Shown here one piece after another: positions 1 to 9,537 of a stretch of 48,249 nt of DNA. Position 1 is the stretch's first letter, and each line of letters opens with the position of its first letter. The translations under genes and the position numbers were made by a program. The notes beneath the pieces were generated by a model, which saw only the letters and a program-made list of their open reading frames with translations, ran no database searches and had not been told where the DNA came from. The stretch is from Sulfurihydrogenibium sp. (lineage in GTDB: Bacteria > Aquificota > Aquificia > Aquificales > Hydrogenothermaceae): assembly GCF_027448985.1 (NCBI RefSeq), contig NZ_DAIDMN010000002.1:1-48249 (forward strand), given 5' to 3'.

Positions 1-1
1 T

Positions 2-193
2 TTATCCATAAAAAAATTTGGATTACCACAAGAGAGTATCACACAAGCAAAAATAAAAAAAATTCTAAAAACAGCACAGCACTACCTTTATCAAAAAAAT
101 TTGTTGGATAAATCCATAAGATTTGATGTTTTAGCAATCTATCAAAACCAGATAAACCACATTGAGAACGCATTTACCTTTGACTTTTATTGA
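2..193 (+). CDS. YraN/UPF0102 family endonuclease-like protein, C-terminal fragment (5' truncated by window)
   Basis: Frame 2 reads LSIKKFGLPQESITQAKIKKILKTAQHYLYQKNLLDKSIRFDVLAIYQNQINHIENAFTFDFY*. The 'K..ki.k.a..YL...  RFDV.AI.....I.HIENAF' pattern is the typical YraN C-terminus. Confidence 0.8.
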   Translation, partial: LSIKKFGLPQESITQAKIKKILKTAQHYLYQKNLLDKSIRFDVLAIYQNQINHIENAFTFDFY

Positions 194-207
194 AAAATAC
201 ATATTTT
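180..207 (+). promoter_or_regulatory. Putative sigma-70 type promoter for rnpB (TTGACT-N16-TATTTT)
   Basis: TTGACT at 180-185, 16-bp spacer, TATTTT at 202-207, about 12 nt before the P1 helix of rnpB. It overlaps the stop codon of the upstream gene. Confidence 0.45.
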
Positions 208-218
208 TATTATTATTT

Positions 219-567
219 AAGCTACGGCTTTGAGGCGGTTCGCACCGGATTTATATCCGGTGAGGAAAGTCCGGACTCCACAGGGCAGGGAGCTGTCGAA
301 AGACAGGTGGGGGTAACCTCACAGATAGGGCCACAGAAAACAGACCGCCAATCCGCACACCTTACAGGTGTGGACATGGAGGCAAGGGTGAAAAAGTGGG
401 GTAAGAGCCCACTACCTACGGTGGTGACATCGTAGGTTGGCAACCCTCTCCCGGAGCAATCCCAAGTAGGAAGGCGCTATCAGGTTTGCCCGACCGATGC
501 CTTCGGGTAGGGAGCTTAGAAAAATGACCGCTAAAACAGAATCCGGCTTACTCCAAAGCCGTAGCTT
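219..567 (+). ncRNA. rnpB: RNase P RNA (bacterial type)
   Basis: Contains GAGGAAAGTCCGGACTCC (CR I region), the internal AGGGTG..GGTAAGAGCCCAC region and the 3' 'ACAGAATCCGGCTTAC' CR V region. Ends form a perfect 14-bp P1 helix: AAGCTACGGCTTTG (219-232) with CAAAGCCGTAGCTT (554-567). Confidence 0.96.
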
Positions 568-568
568 C

Positions 569-1720
569 TCACAACTTAAATAAATCTTCGTGACTTTCTA
601 TAAACTGCTCTAACTCTTTTAAATCGTCAAAACCTTTTGTTTTTTCAATAACACTTTCTAACCTATTTATTAAATCTTCTTCATCTAATAACTCTTTTAG
701 TTTTTCTTTTATGGTAGTTGAATTATTTACATCATCGAGTATTTGAAAATCTAAAACAGTTTTTGAGTGATTTACAACCTCACAGTTGATATAAAGGAAC
801 TTGTTGATTAAGTTTTCTTTTTCTAATCTCAAGAGTACATCTTTCTTTGTTAAGAAGTTTTTCGTTGTCCCTTTTAAAGAAAGAATCGGACTTTTGACAA
901 AAGAGCCAAAATCCAAATTTTTCAAACTTTCTAAGGTCTGAGGAAAGGTTTCATCATCAAAAGAAAAACTTAAAAACTCTCTTGTTTTGAGGGGAATAAA
1001 ATTAGTTTTGCATTTTTTACCATCAACCTCAACCAAGTAACATCCTTTTTCTACATACTGTTTTTCATTGAATTGGGTATACTCGGTAGAGCCACTGTAA
1101 ACTACCGTTGTATCGTTTATGTTTAACGGCTCTTGTCTTTGATGGTAATGTCCTATTCCAATATAATCAAACATACCTTCTTTTAACTGTTGTTCTAACT
1201 TTAATCCCGATTGAAAAAACGGCTCAAACTCAAGATGAAGCATCAAAATGTTAAAATTGTTTTTGTTTTGGGCTTTTTCATAGAGATTTTCAAAAATTTC
1301 ATTTAGATTTAACAGTTTTTTTATAAACAGTGGGGATACATACTTAATTCCAAATACATTAACACCCAAACTATCATCTACACTACTTTCTAAAACTTTT
1401 AGTCCTAAATGGCTCAAAACTTCTAATGCTGATTTATCTCTTACGCCACTTCCTCTGTCATGATTTCCGGCTATTGTAAAAATCGGTATATTATGGTCTT
1501 TTAATCTTTTGATAATCTCAATACCTTGTAATAAAGTTTCATTTGATGGTCTGTGAGTATGAAAGAAATCTCCCGTATGAATAATAAAATCAACTTTATA
1601 ATCTATAGCTTTATCTACAGCATCTAAAAAAACATCAAAGTAATCTTTTGCCCGTTCTACTAAACCGTACTGGTGATACCCAAGATGTGTATCACTTAGA
1701 TGTAAAAATCTCATCCGCAC
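569..1720 (-). CDS. DNA repair exonuclease, SbcD/Mre11-type metallophosphoesterase
   Basis: MRFLHLSDTHLGYHQYG..., GDFFHTHRP, AGNHDRG, HLEFEP, GIGHYHQRQ metallophosphoesterase motifs. Confidence 0.85.
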   Translation of the reverse strand: MRMRFLHLSDTHLGYHQYGLVERAKDYFDVFLDAVDKAIDYKVDFIIHTGDFFHTHRPSNETLLQGIEIIKRLKDHNIPIFTIAGNHDRGSGVRDKSALEVLSHLGLKVLESSVDDSLGVNVFGIKYVSPLFIKKLLNLNEIFENLYEKAQNKNNFNILMLHLEFEPFFQSGLKLEQQLKEGMFDYIGIGHYHQRQEPLNINDTTVVYSGSTEYTQFNEKQYVEKGCYLVEVDGKKCKTNFIPLKTREFLSFSFDDETFPQTLESLKNLDFGSFVKSPILSLKGTTKNFLTKKDVLLRLEKENLINKFLYINCEVVNHSKTVLDFQILDDVNNSTTIKEKLKELLDEEDLINRLESVIEKTKGFDDLKELEQFIESHEDLFKL

Positions 1721-1911
1721 ATAGTTTGTTTACCGGTTATTCTCTTTAAAATAACATCAGATGGACAAAAACCTGTTATTCCGGCAAATAAAGACATCAA
1801 TGCAACAAACCATATAAGGTACTTACCCCATTCCACACCATTTAAATCTAAAAGTAATCCGGCTATAAGGATTATACTCATCATTATCCTTTGAATTCTT
1901 AATGGTGTCAT
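1711..1911 (-). CDS. YgaP-like small membrane protein (DUF2892 family)
   Basis: 66 aa with two hydrophobic segments and the characteristic 'GITGFCPSDVILKRI' motif. Overlaps the 5' end of the SbcD-like CDS. Confidence 0.7.
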   Translation of the reverse strand: MTPLRIQRIMMSIILIAGLLLDLNGVEWGKYLIWFVALMSLFAGITGFCPSDVILKRITGKQTMCG

Positions 1912-1986
1912 ATTGCTTACCTCCTGATAAATTTTTTCTAAATTTTAATTATATCAAAATTATCATTTTCAGCAACTTTTAGAAAA

Positions 1987-4554
1987 TCAATCTTTCAGAC
2001 TTTTTATCATACTCTTCAACTGGTTTAGTATCATCAACGCTTGAAGTGGAGTTGTTGTGGCTATATCTATATCTTCTATAAAGTTTATAAGTTGGTCATT
2101 TTTTTCTGATTTGTAATCATTGATTGGCTGTCTTATCTCTTCAAACAAAAGTTGAAGTTGTTGTTCCGGATAGTTTTGAGTTTTTTTGTTTTCCAGCTGG
2201 CTCAGTATCTCTTTTGCCCTTTCTACAACTGATATAGGTAATCCTGCCAACTTTGCAACATGTATTCCATAACTTTTGTCTATAAATCCTTCTAAAACTT
2301 TGTATAAAAATTTTATTTCTCCGTTTTCTTCCTCTTTTATTGCAAGATAAAAGTTTTTTAATCCGTTAATCTCCTTTTCCAGCTGAGTTAGTTCATGGTA
2401 ATGGGTAGAAAATAATGTTTTTGCTTTTATATTTTTCGCTATGTACTCTGAAACGGACCAAGCTATGGCTATTCCATCGTAAGTACTCGTCCCTCTTCCT
2501 ACCTCATCTAAAACGATTAAACTGTTTTCTGTTGCATTGTTTAGAATGTTTGCCACTTCTAACATCTCAACCATAAAAGTTGAAAGTCCTTTTGCAAGGT
2601 TATCTCCTGAACCTATCCTTGTATATACAGCATCTACTATACTTATTTCAGCTGATGAAGCCGGAATAAAAGAACCTGTTTGAGCAAGAATTGTTAGTAA
2701 AGCCACTTGTCTTATGTATGTACTTTTTCCGGACATGTTAGGTCCAGTGATTACATGGAAAAATCTTTCTTTATCGAAATAAACACTGTTTGGTACAAAG
2801 TCTTTTGAGTAATTTGCAACAGTTGGGTGATATCCTTCTTCTATATGAAGATGGTATCCGGTATGGACTTTTGGTTTTATCCATCCTTTTTCTACAGCAA
2901 CTTGAGCCAATCCTGCTAAGGCATCAATGTATCCCAAAGCTCTTGCAGTTTCTTCTATTTCGTAAGATTGGTTTACAACCTCTTCTCTTATTTGGCTAAA
3001 TATTTCGTATTCAAGAGCTTTTATTTTCTCATCAGCTGAGAGTATTTTATCTTCGAGCTGTTGGAGGTAATATGTGGTAAACCTTTCTGCATTGGAAAGG
3101 GTTTGCTTTCTTTTATAATCGGAAGGTACAAATTTTAGGTTTGGTTTTGTTATCTCTATATAGTATCCCATAACCTTGTTAAAACCTATTTTAAGGCTTG
3201 ATATTCCGGTTCTTTCTCTTTCTTGTTGTTGATACTGATTTATTATTTCTTCCGCATTTTCTTTTAACGTTTTTAACTCATCAAGTCTTTCATCAACTCC
3301 CTTTTTTATAAGTCCTCCTTCTTTCAAATGGAAAGGTGGATTATCTTCAAGATAATTTTCTAACTTTTCAACAAGCTCTGTATGAGGGTTTAGACCTTCT
3401 ATCAACGATTTTAAAAGTTTAGAGTTGGGTTTAAACTGTTTTAGGTCTTTTACTTTTTTTAAAGACTCTCTCAGTGCTACCATATCTTTTGGGGTAAGAG
3501 TGTTAGATGTTATTTTTGCAACAAGTCTTTCTATATCGTATATTTTGTCTAAGTGCTCTCTAATACTTTCTCTTAAAGTATGATTTTGGGTAAGTTCTTG
3601 GATTGTATCTTGTCTTTCTTGTATCTCTTCTACCTTAAGTAAAGGATGAAGTAGCATAAATTTTATTTTTCTCTTTCCCATTCCGGTTGTTGCTTTGTTT
3701 ACAACTGAAAGTAATGACGGGTTATGCTCTTGAGAAGATATTAGTTCCAAATGTTTTATAGTGGAGTAATCTATTTTCATATACCTATCTTCACGGTATG
3801 GTTTAGGTGGTGAGATATAAGGAAAGAAAGATTTTTGAGTGATTTTAGCATACTTAAATACTGCCGATAATGGCTTAATAATAAATTCTTCTTCAAACTG
3901 GTTGAATCCCAACGACAGTAAACTTCTTGTTTTAAAATGGTCTAAAAGTGATTTTTCTGAGTCTTTATTGAAGAATTCTTCCGGTAGTTTTGTTGTAAAG
4001 AAATTTTTATAATCTTGGTTTAAAAAGGAAATATCTAAATCTTGTGGAGTTAGTATCTCTTTTGGAGAAAACTTGTTGGCAAAAGATATTAAATCCTCTT
4101 TGTTTAGGATACTTGCGTAAAATTCTCCGGTTCCAAGGTCTAAATATGCAACAGCGTACTTATCTGCTTTTTTATAAACTGCCATAAGTCCTGTTTTTAA
4201 TTTTTCATTATCAAAGTATGTTCCGGGGGTAATTACTCTTATTACATCTCTTTTTACTATTCCCTTTGCTTTTGAAGAATCTTCAAGTTGCTCACATATA
4301 GCTACTTTATAACCTTTTGATACAAGTCTTGTTATGTAGCTATCAGCAGAATGGTAAGGAATACCACACATTGGAATGTCTTTATCTTTACTGATTTTTT
4401 TCTTTGTCAAAACAATGTTTAACTCTTTTGAGCCTATTATTGCATCTTCATAAAATAGCTCGTAAAAATCACCAAGTCTGTACAAAAGTAAACAGTCCTG
4501 ATACTCGTTTTTAATCTTATGGTATTGAGCTACCATTGGAGTTAAATTTTCCAT
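1987..4554 (-). CDS. mutS: DNA mismatch repair protein MutS
   Basis: N-terminal 'TPMVAQYHKIKNEYQDCLLLYRLGDFYELFYEDA', Walker A 'TGPNMSGKSTYIRQ', 'DEVGRGTSTYDGIAIAW', 'TLFSTHYHEL'. Confidence 0.98.
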   Translation of the reverse strand: MENLTPMVAQYHKIKNEYQDCLLLYRLGDFYELFYEDAIIGSKELNIVLTKKKISKDKDIPMCGIPYHSADSYITRLVSKGYKVAICEQLEDSSKAKGIVKRDVIRVITPGTYFDNEKLKTGLMAVYKKADKYAVAYLDLGTGEFYASILNKEDLISFANKFSPKEILTPQDLDISFLNQDYKNFFTTKLPEEFFNKDSEKSLLDHFKTRSLLSLGFNQFEEEFIIKPLSAVFKYAKITQKSFFPYISPPKPYREDRYMKIDYSTIKHLELISSQEHNPSLLSVVNKATTGMGKRKIKFMLLHPLLKVEEIQERQDTIQELTQNHTLRESIREHLDKIYDIERLVAKITSNTLTPKDMVALRESLKKVKDLKQFKPNSKLLKSLIEGLNPHTELVEKLENYLEDNPPFHLKEGGLIKKGVDERLDELKTLKENAEEIINQYQQQERERTGISSLKIGFNKVMGYYIEITKPNLKFVPSDYKRKQTLSNAERFTTYYLQQLEDKILSADEKIKALEYEIFSQIREEVVNQSYEIEETARALGYIDALAGLAQVAVEKGWIKPKVHTGYHLHIEEGYHPTVANYSKDFVPNSVYFDKERFFHVITGPNMSGKSTYIRQVALLTILAQTGSFIPASSAEISIVDAVYTRIGSGDNLAKGLSTFMVEMLEVANILNNATENSLIVLDEVGRGTSTYDGIAIAWSVSEYIAKNIKAKTLFSTHYHELTQLEKEINGLKNFYLAIKEEENGEIKFLYKVLEGFIDKSYGIHVAKLAGLPISVVERAKEILSQLENKKTQNYPEQQLQLLFEEIRQPINDYKSEKNDQLINFIEDIDIATTTPLQALMILNQLKSMIKSLKD

Positions 4555-4591
4555 CTACCAATCCTCAAAGTTTTACTGTATTATTATTATC

Positions 4592-5284
4592 ATGAAACTT
4601 TATTTATCTCCAATTGTAGCTTTTATTATAGGATTTATTTTAACATTTTCAAATGCTTTGAAAAGTTACGATGTTATTCTCGTAGGAGAGATACATACAG
4701 ATGAAAACGACCATAGGATACAACTGTCTGTTATAAAAGATTTTTACAACTACAACAAAAAAGTTGTAATAGCCATGGAGATGTTTCAACAACCTTTTCA
4801 AAAGTACTTAGATGATTTTGTAGAAGGAAAGATATCTGAAAAAGAGTTTTTGGAAAAAACCGAGTATAAAAAGAGATGGGGGTTTGACTTTAAATATTAC
4901 AAAGATATACTTAACTTTGCAAAGGAAAATCGGATTAAAGTTTTTGCTTTAAACATTCCTTCCGAAGTTTTAAAAGATATAAAAGAAAAAGGTATTGAAA
5001 ATATAGACAGCCCTTACATACCAAAACCTATTCCAAAATTAACACAACAGGAAATCAAAGAGTTGGAAGATGTAATTAAAAATCATCCTCAGATTAAAAA
5101 CAAACAAGCTTTTTTTGACATTCAACTTGCTTGGAACTACTCTATGGCTTACAAAATTTATCAGATAAAAAAACAATATCCGGATTACATAGTTATCGCC
5201 TTAGTAGGAAAAGGTCATACCGACGGAATAAAAAGGATATTACAAATTTTAGATAAAGATATGAGAATTTTTATTTACGATTAA
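4592..5284 (+). CDS. ChaN-like (Tiki superfamily) haem-binding uptake protein
   Basis: 'VGEIHTDENDHRIQLSVIKDF', 'VVIAMEMFQQPFQKYLDDFVEG', C-terminal 'LVGKGHTDGIKRIL'. N-terminal signal-like segment. Confidence 0.75.
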   Translation: MKLYLSPIVAFIIGFILTFSNALKSYDVILVGEIHTDENDHRIQLSVIKDFYNYNKKVVIAMEMFQQPFQKYLDDFVEGKISEKEFLEKTEYKKRWGFDFKYYKDILNFAKENRIKVFALNIPSEVLKDIKEKGIENIDSPYIPKPIPKLTQQEIKELEDVIKNHPQIKNKQAFFDIQLAWNYSMAYKIYQIKKQYPDYIVIALVGKGHTDGIKRILQILDKDMRIFIYD

Positions 5285-5361
5285 TTTTCCTTTTACAAGC
5301 CAATTTTCAAATGGTAAAGTGTGGTAAAATTTATTATTATCATCTGGAGGTTTTCTCTTAG

Positions 5362-6348
5362 TTGAACTTGGGTATTATCGGAGCCGGAAGCTGGGGAACA
5401 GCCTTAGCTCAAGTTTTAAGTTATAACTTTAAAAATGTTTTTTTATGGGATATAGACAAAGATGTTTTAAACGATATAAAAGATTACCATCAAAATAGAA
5501 AGTACCATCCAAATGTGATGCTTGCTCATAACATTATTCCTTATGAAAATTTACAAAAATTGGCAGACGATTCGGATGTTGTTATAGTTGCAATACCTAC
5601 TCAATTTATAAGAAAAACTCTTGAGAACGTGAAGTTAAATATTAAAAAGCCTATCATCTCAGCATCAAAGGGAATAGAGATAAATTCTTTAAAGTTAGTG
5701 TCTGATATCATAGTAGAAAGTTTAAAAGTGGATTCAAAATATATATTTGCACTGTCTGGACCATCTTTTGCAAAAGAGGTTATAATGGGGCTTCCTACAG
5801 CGGTCGTTTTAGCCGGAAATTTGGAGATTGGTAAGGATTTACAGAGATATTTGAGTACAAAAACATTTAGAGTTTATCTATCGGAGGATGTTATAGGAGC
5901 CGAAGTTGGTGGAGCTGTAAAAAATGTTATAGCAATAGCAAGTGGAATAAGTGATGGTCTTGAATTTGGGAACAACGCAAGAGCAGGATTGATAACAAGA
6001 GGTCTTTATGAGATAAGTAAGATAGCAAATATTTACGGAGGGAATCCTCAAACGGTTTATGGTTTATCCGGATTAGGAGATTTGATTCTTACAGCCACAG
6101 GAGATTTATCAAGAAATAGAAAATTTGGAATACTCATTGGAAAGGGATACAAAGTAGAAGATGCGATAAAAGAAGTAGGACAGGTAGTAGAAGGATATAC
6201 AACAGCAAAAGCTGTAAATAAAATAGCAAAAGAAAAGAAGATAGAATTACCTATATCACAGATGGTGTACAAAGTTTTATACGAAGGATTAAACCCAAAA
6301 GAAGCAGCCACTATGCTAATGATGAGAGACTTAAAAACGGAGTTTTAA
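5362..6348 (+). CDS. gpsA: NAD(P)H-dependent glycerol-3-phosphate dehydrogenase (TTG start)
   Basis: '[16 protein letters not shown]', 'SASKGIE', '[11 protein letters not shown]', '[13 protein letters not shown]', '[23 protein letters not shown]'. SD TCTGGAGG upstream of a TTG start. Confidence 0.97.
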   Translation: MNLGIIGAGSWGTALAQVLSYNFKNVFLWDIDKDVLNDIKDYHQNRKYHPNVMLAHNIIPYENLQKLADDSDVVIVAIPTQFIRKTLENVKLNIKKPIISASKGIEINSLKLVSDIIVESLKVDSKYIFALSGPSFAKEVIMGLPTAVVLAGNLEIGKDLQRYLSTKTFRVYLSEDVIGAEVGGAVKNVIAIASGISDGLEFGNNARAGLITRGLYEISKIANIYGGNPQTVYGLSGLGDLILTATGDLSRNRKFGILIGKGYKVEDAIKEVGQVVEGYTTAKAVNKIAKEKKIELPISQMVYKVLYEGLNPKEAATMLMMRDLKTEF

Positions 6349-6360
6349 GGAGGATTTAAA

Positions 6361-7578
6361 TTGATAGATAAAGATTTTACACTAGAAGAAAAGAAGATAA
6401 CACTTGGGCTTGCGTTTATATTCTCTCTGAGGATGTTAGGTTTATTTTTAGCTTTACCGGTTTTAAGTATTTATGCTAAAAATATGCCAGGTTCAGATGC
6501 ATTTTGGGCAGGTCTTGCGATAGGTGCGTATGGTTTAACACAGGCAATATTCCAGATACCTTACGGTTTGTGGAGTGATAAAATAGGAAGAAAACCTATC
6601 ATAATATCAAGTACAATTATCTTTGTATTAGGTAGTTTTCTTTCAGCTTACGCATCTTACATAGAAAACATTCACCTATTAGTTATTGGTAGATTTTTAC
6701 AGGGTATTGGTTCTGTATCTTCGGTTGTTATTGCTCTCTTGGCTGATATGACCAGAGAAGAGATTAGAACAAGAGCAATGGCAACTATTGGAGCGTCAAT
6801 AGGAATGGCATTTGCGTTTGGTATGGTGCTGGGTCCATTGATTGCCTCTTACTTTGGGTTAACTGGAGTGTTTTTGTTTACCGGAATACTTGGATTAATC
6901 TCTCTTCCTTATGTGATATTTGGTATCAAAGAACCTCCGATTGTAAGACACCATGAGGATGCTGAATTTACATCCTCTTATCTTTCAGTTGTTTTAAAGG
7001 ATAAAAACTTACTTAAAATGGACTTTGGAATGTTTGTCCTTCATATGACTCTGACAGCTGTATTTACAGCAGTACCTTTAATATTCGCTCATCAACACAG
7101 TATAGATTTAAAAGATATTTGGAAAATATATCTTTTAATGTTTTTTGTTGGTCTTACAGTAATGGTTCCTTCTACGATAATAGCGGAGAAAAAAGGAAAG
7201 ATAAAACAAGTTAAGATGTTAGGTATCCTTATTCTTATATTATCTTTTATAATGTTTTTGATTTTTAAAGAAAACTTCTATCTTACCGTTCTTGCTATTG
7301 TAGTTTACTTTACCGGATTTATGATGCTTGAACCTATAATGCCTTCTTTGATGAGTAAGTACGCAAAACCTCATGTAAAAGGAACCGCATCCGGAGTCTT
7401 TAACACAGCCCAGTTTGTTGGTGCTTTTGTAGGTGGAGCAATTGGTGGACTTTTACTAAAAGTTGATGAATCAGCAAAGTTAAACTTTCTATTCTTGATT
7501 GTTTTGACTGTAATGTGGCTAATACTTGTTTCTACAATGGAAATGCCTTCAAAGGGAGTAAAAAATGTTACCAATTAA
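6361..7578 (+). CDS. Major facilitator superfamily transporter (TTG start)
   Basis: About 12 TM segments; MFS motif 'GLWSDKIGRKPIIISS' and 'GRFLQGIGSVSSVVIALLADMTREEIRTRAMA'. Confidence 0.9.
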   Translation: MIDKDFTLEEKKITLGLAFIFSLRMLGLFLALPVLSIYAKNMPGSDAFWAGLAIGAYGLTQAIFQIPYGLWSDKIGRKPIIISSTIIFVLGSFLSAYASYIENIHLLVIGRFLQGIGSVSSVVIALLADMTREEIRTRAMATIGASIGMAFAFGMVLGPLIASYFGLTGVFLFTGILGLISLPYVIFGIKEPPIVRHHEDAEFTSSYLSVVLKDKNLLKMDFGMFVLHMTLTAVFTAVPLIFAHQHSIDLKDIWKIYLLMFFVGLTVMVPSTIIAEKKGKIKQVKMLGILILILSFIMFLIFKENFYLTVLAIVVYFTGFMMLEPIMPSLMSKYAKPHVKGTASGVFNTAQFVGAFVGGAIGGLLLKVDESAKLNFLFLIVLTVMWLILVSTMEMPSKGVKNVTN

Positions 7579-8239
7579 AGACAATATACCAACCAACTCT
7601 TTTCCTTACTTAACGGTTTTGTTAATAAGTATAAATGTAGGAGTATTTATTTACGAATTAACTTTACCTCCACAGCAGCTTGAAATCTTTGTTCACCAGT
7701 ATGGACTTTTACCTATGGATATTGTTGAGTTAAATGTATTAAATCTTTTTACCCATATGTTTATTCATGGTAGCATTGCTCACATTTTTGGTAATATGCT
7801 ATTTTTATGGATTTTTGGGAACAATGTTGAAGATGCTTTGGGAAGGTTTAAGTTTTTAGTTTTATACTTTGGTAGTGGTTTGGTAGCTGCTTTTTTACAG
7901 TCAGCAGTAGCTATTTTAGAAGGAAGCTTGAATATACCTATGGTCGGAGCATCAGGAGCAATAAGTGGAGTGTTAGCTGCTTATATGAAACTTTATCCAT
8001 ACGCAAAAATTTTGACAGTAATTCCTCCTTTTATATTCTTTTTCTTTGTACTACCTGCATGGTTCTTTATAGGGTACTGGTTTGTAATTCAAATTTTATA
8101 CGCCATGTTTATACCTACAAATTTAGGTGGTGTTGCATGGTATGCCCATATAGGTGGATTTATAGCCGGATGGATTTTAGTTGATAAACTTTATACAAAA
8201 AATCTAAAGTTAATCCACTATTCAGCGATAAGATATTAA
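7565..8239 (+). CDS. Rhomboid family intramembrane serine protease
   Basis: 'LFTHMFIHGSIAHIFGNMLFLWIFGNNVED', catalytic 'GASGAISGVLAAY', 'WYAHIGGFIAGW'. Overlaps the end of the MFS CDS. Confidence 0.92.
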   Translation: MLPIKDNIPTNSFPYLTVLLISINVGVFIYELTLPPQQLEIFVHQYGLLPMDIVELNVLNLFTHMFIHGSIAHIFGNMLFLWIFGNNVEDALGRFKFLVLYFGSGLVAAFLQSAVAILEGSLNIPMVGASGAISGVLAAYMKLYPYAKILTVIPPFIFFFFVLPAWFFIGYWFVIQILYAMFIPTNLGGVAWYAHIGGFIAGWILVDKLYTKNLKLIHYSAIRY

Positions 8240-8258
8240 GACCACATATGGAGAGAAA

Positions 8259-8693
8259 ATGAGACTAACTTTAACGATTGGTTTTATTTTGATTTTACTG
8301 TTTGAAGTTTTTGCTCAACCTAAGGAAGATTACTCATGGATGGATAAGTATTTTTTAGTTGAACCCTTTAACATTTACAACATTGTCATGCTTCAAAAAA
8401 CAGATTTAGAGTTAACACAAAAACAGATAGATGCTATAAAATCAGAGTACGACAAATACTTTCCTATCATGCTTGGAAAAGCAAGGATACTGAAAGATAA
8501 AGAAGAGGAACTAAAAAAACTTGTGTACGGAAATTCGGACCCGGATAAAGTAAAAAACCTAATCATAGAGATAGCAAAATTAAAGTCAGAGATGACCGTT
8601 TTGGATATAAACCTTTTTAAATCTGTCCAATCTGTTTTAAATAAGAAACAGAATGAAAAACTGATAAAATACCTAACATCAGGAGCACTGTAA
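8259..8693 (+). CDS. Hypothetical secreted protein, Spy/CpxP-like helical
   Basis: N-terminal signal peptide then helical sequence with 'LELTQKQIDAIKSEYDKY...LKDKEEELKKLV'. The stop overlaps the next ATG (TAATG). Confidence 0.5.
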   Translation: MRLTLTIGFILILLFEVFAQPKEDYSWMDKYFLVEPFNIYNIVMLQKTDLELTQKQIDAIKSEYDKYFPIMLGKARILKDKEEELKKLVYGNSDPDKVKNLIIEIAKLKSEMTVLDINLFKSVQSVLNKKQNEKLIKYLTSGAL

Positions 8694-9535
8694 TGCAGGT
8701 AATAAACAATCCAAAACAGATGCAAGATTTAACCCTTTCTCTAAAAAAAGAAGGTAAAAGGATAGGATTTGTTCCAACGATGGGATACTTACATGAAGGG
8801 CATCTTTCCTTGATAAGATGCTCTAAAAAAGAAAACGATATAACGGTAGTAAGTATATTTGTCAATCCTTTACAGTTTGGTAAAAATGAAGATTTAGATA
8901 AGTATCCAAGAGATTTTGAAAGAGATAAAACTCTATGCCAAAAAGAAGGTGTTGATTTTATCTTTTATCCGGATTATAAAGACATGTATCCGGAAGGATA
9001 CCAAACTTATGTTGAAGTGGTTGAACTTTCAAAAGGATTGTGTGGAGATTTTAGACCCGGACATTTTAAAGGAGTGACAACAGTTGTTTTAAAACTGTTT
9101 AACATCGTTTGTCCAGATAACGCATACTTTGGGAAAAAAGATTATCAACAGCTAAAAGTCATTGAAAGAATGGTTAAAGATTTAAACCTACCAGTTAACG
9201 TAATAGGATGCCCTATCGTAAGAGAGCCCGATGGACTTGCAATGTCTTCAAGAAACAGTTATCTATCAAAAGAAGAGAGAGATTCAGCTTTGTTTATATA
9301 CAAAGGACTTATTGAAGGTAAAAAACTATTTGAAAGTGGAGAGAAAAACTCTAAAAAAATAAAAGAAATAGTCATAGATACTATAAAAAAAGCACCATTG
9401 TTAAAAGAAATTCAGTATGTAGAACTTGTAGACAAAAGCAGTTTAAAACCAAAAGAAACAGCAGAAAAAGGCGATATCATTGCAGTTGCAGTTTATATAG
9501 AAAACACAAGACTAATAGATAACATAGAGTTGTAA
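8693..9535 (+). CDS. panC: Pantothenate synthetase
   Basis: 'GFVPTMGYLHEGHLSLIRCSK', 'VSIFVNPLQFGKNEDLDKYPRDFERD', 'NAYFGKKDYQQL', 'REPDGLAMSSRNSYLS'. Confidence 0.98.
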   Translation: MQVINNPKQMQDLTLSLKKEGKRIGFVPTMGYLHEGHLSLIRCSKKENDITVVSIFVNPLQFGKNEDLDKYPRDFERDKTLCQKEGVDFIFYPDYKDMYPEGYQTYVEVVELSKGLCGDFRPGHFKGVTTVVLKLFNIVCPDNAYFGKKDYQQLKVIERMVKDLNLPVNVIGCPIVREPDGLAMSSRNSYLSKEERDSALFIYKGLIEGKKLFESGEKNSKKIKEIVIDTIKKAPLLKEIQYVELVDKSSLKPKETAEKGDIIAVAVYIENTRLIDNIEL

Positions 9536-9537
9536 AG

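Noticed and set aside
190-443. ORFs 190..435 (+) and 222..443 (-)
   Set aside because: They lie inside rnpB; the sequence is explained by conserved RNase P RNA structure.
4577-5343. Shared TTATTATTATCAT upstream of the chaN-like gene and gpsA
   Set aside because: Low-complexity AT-rich string; expected by chance in this composition.
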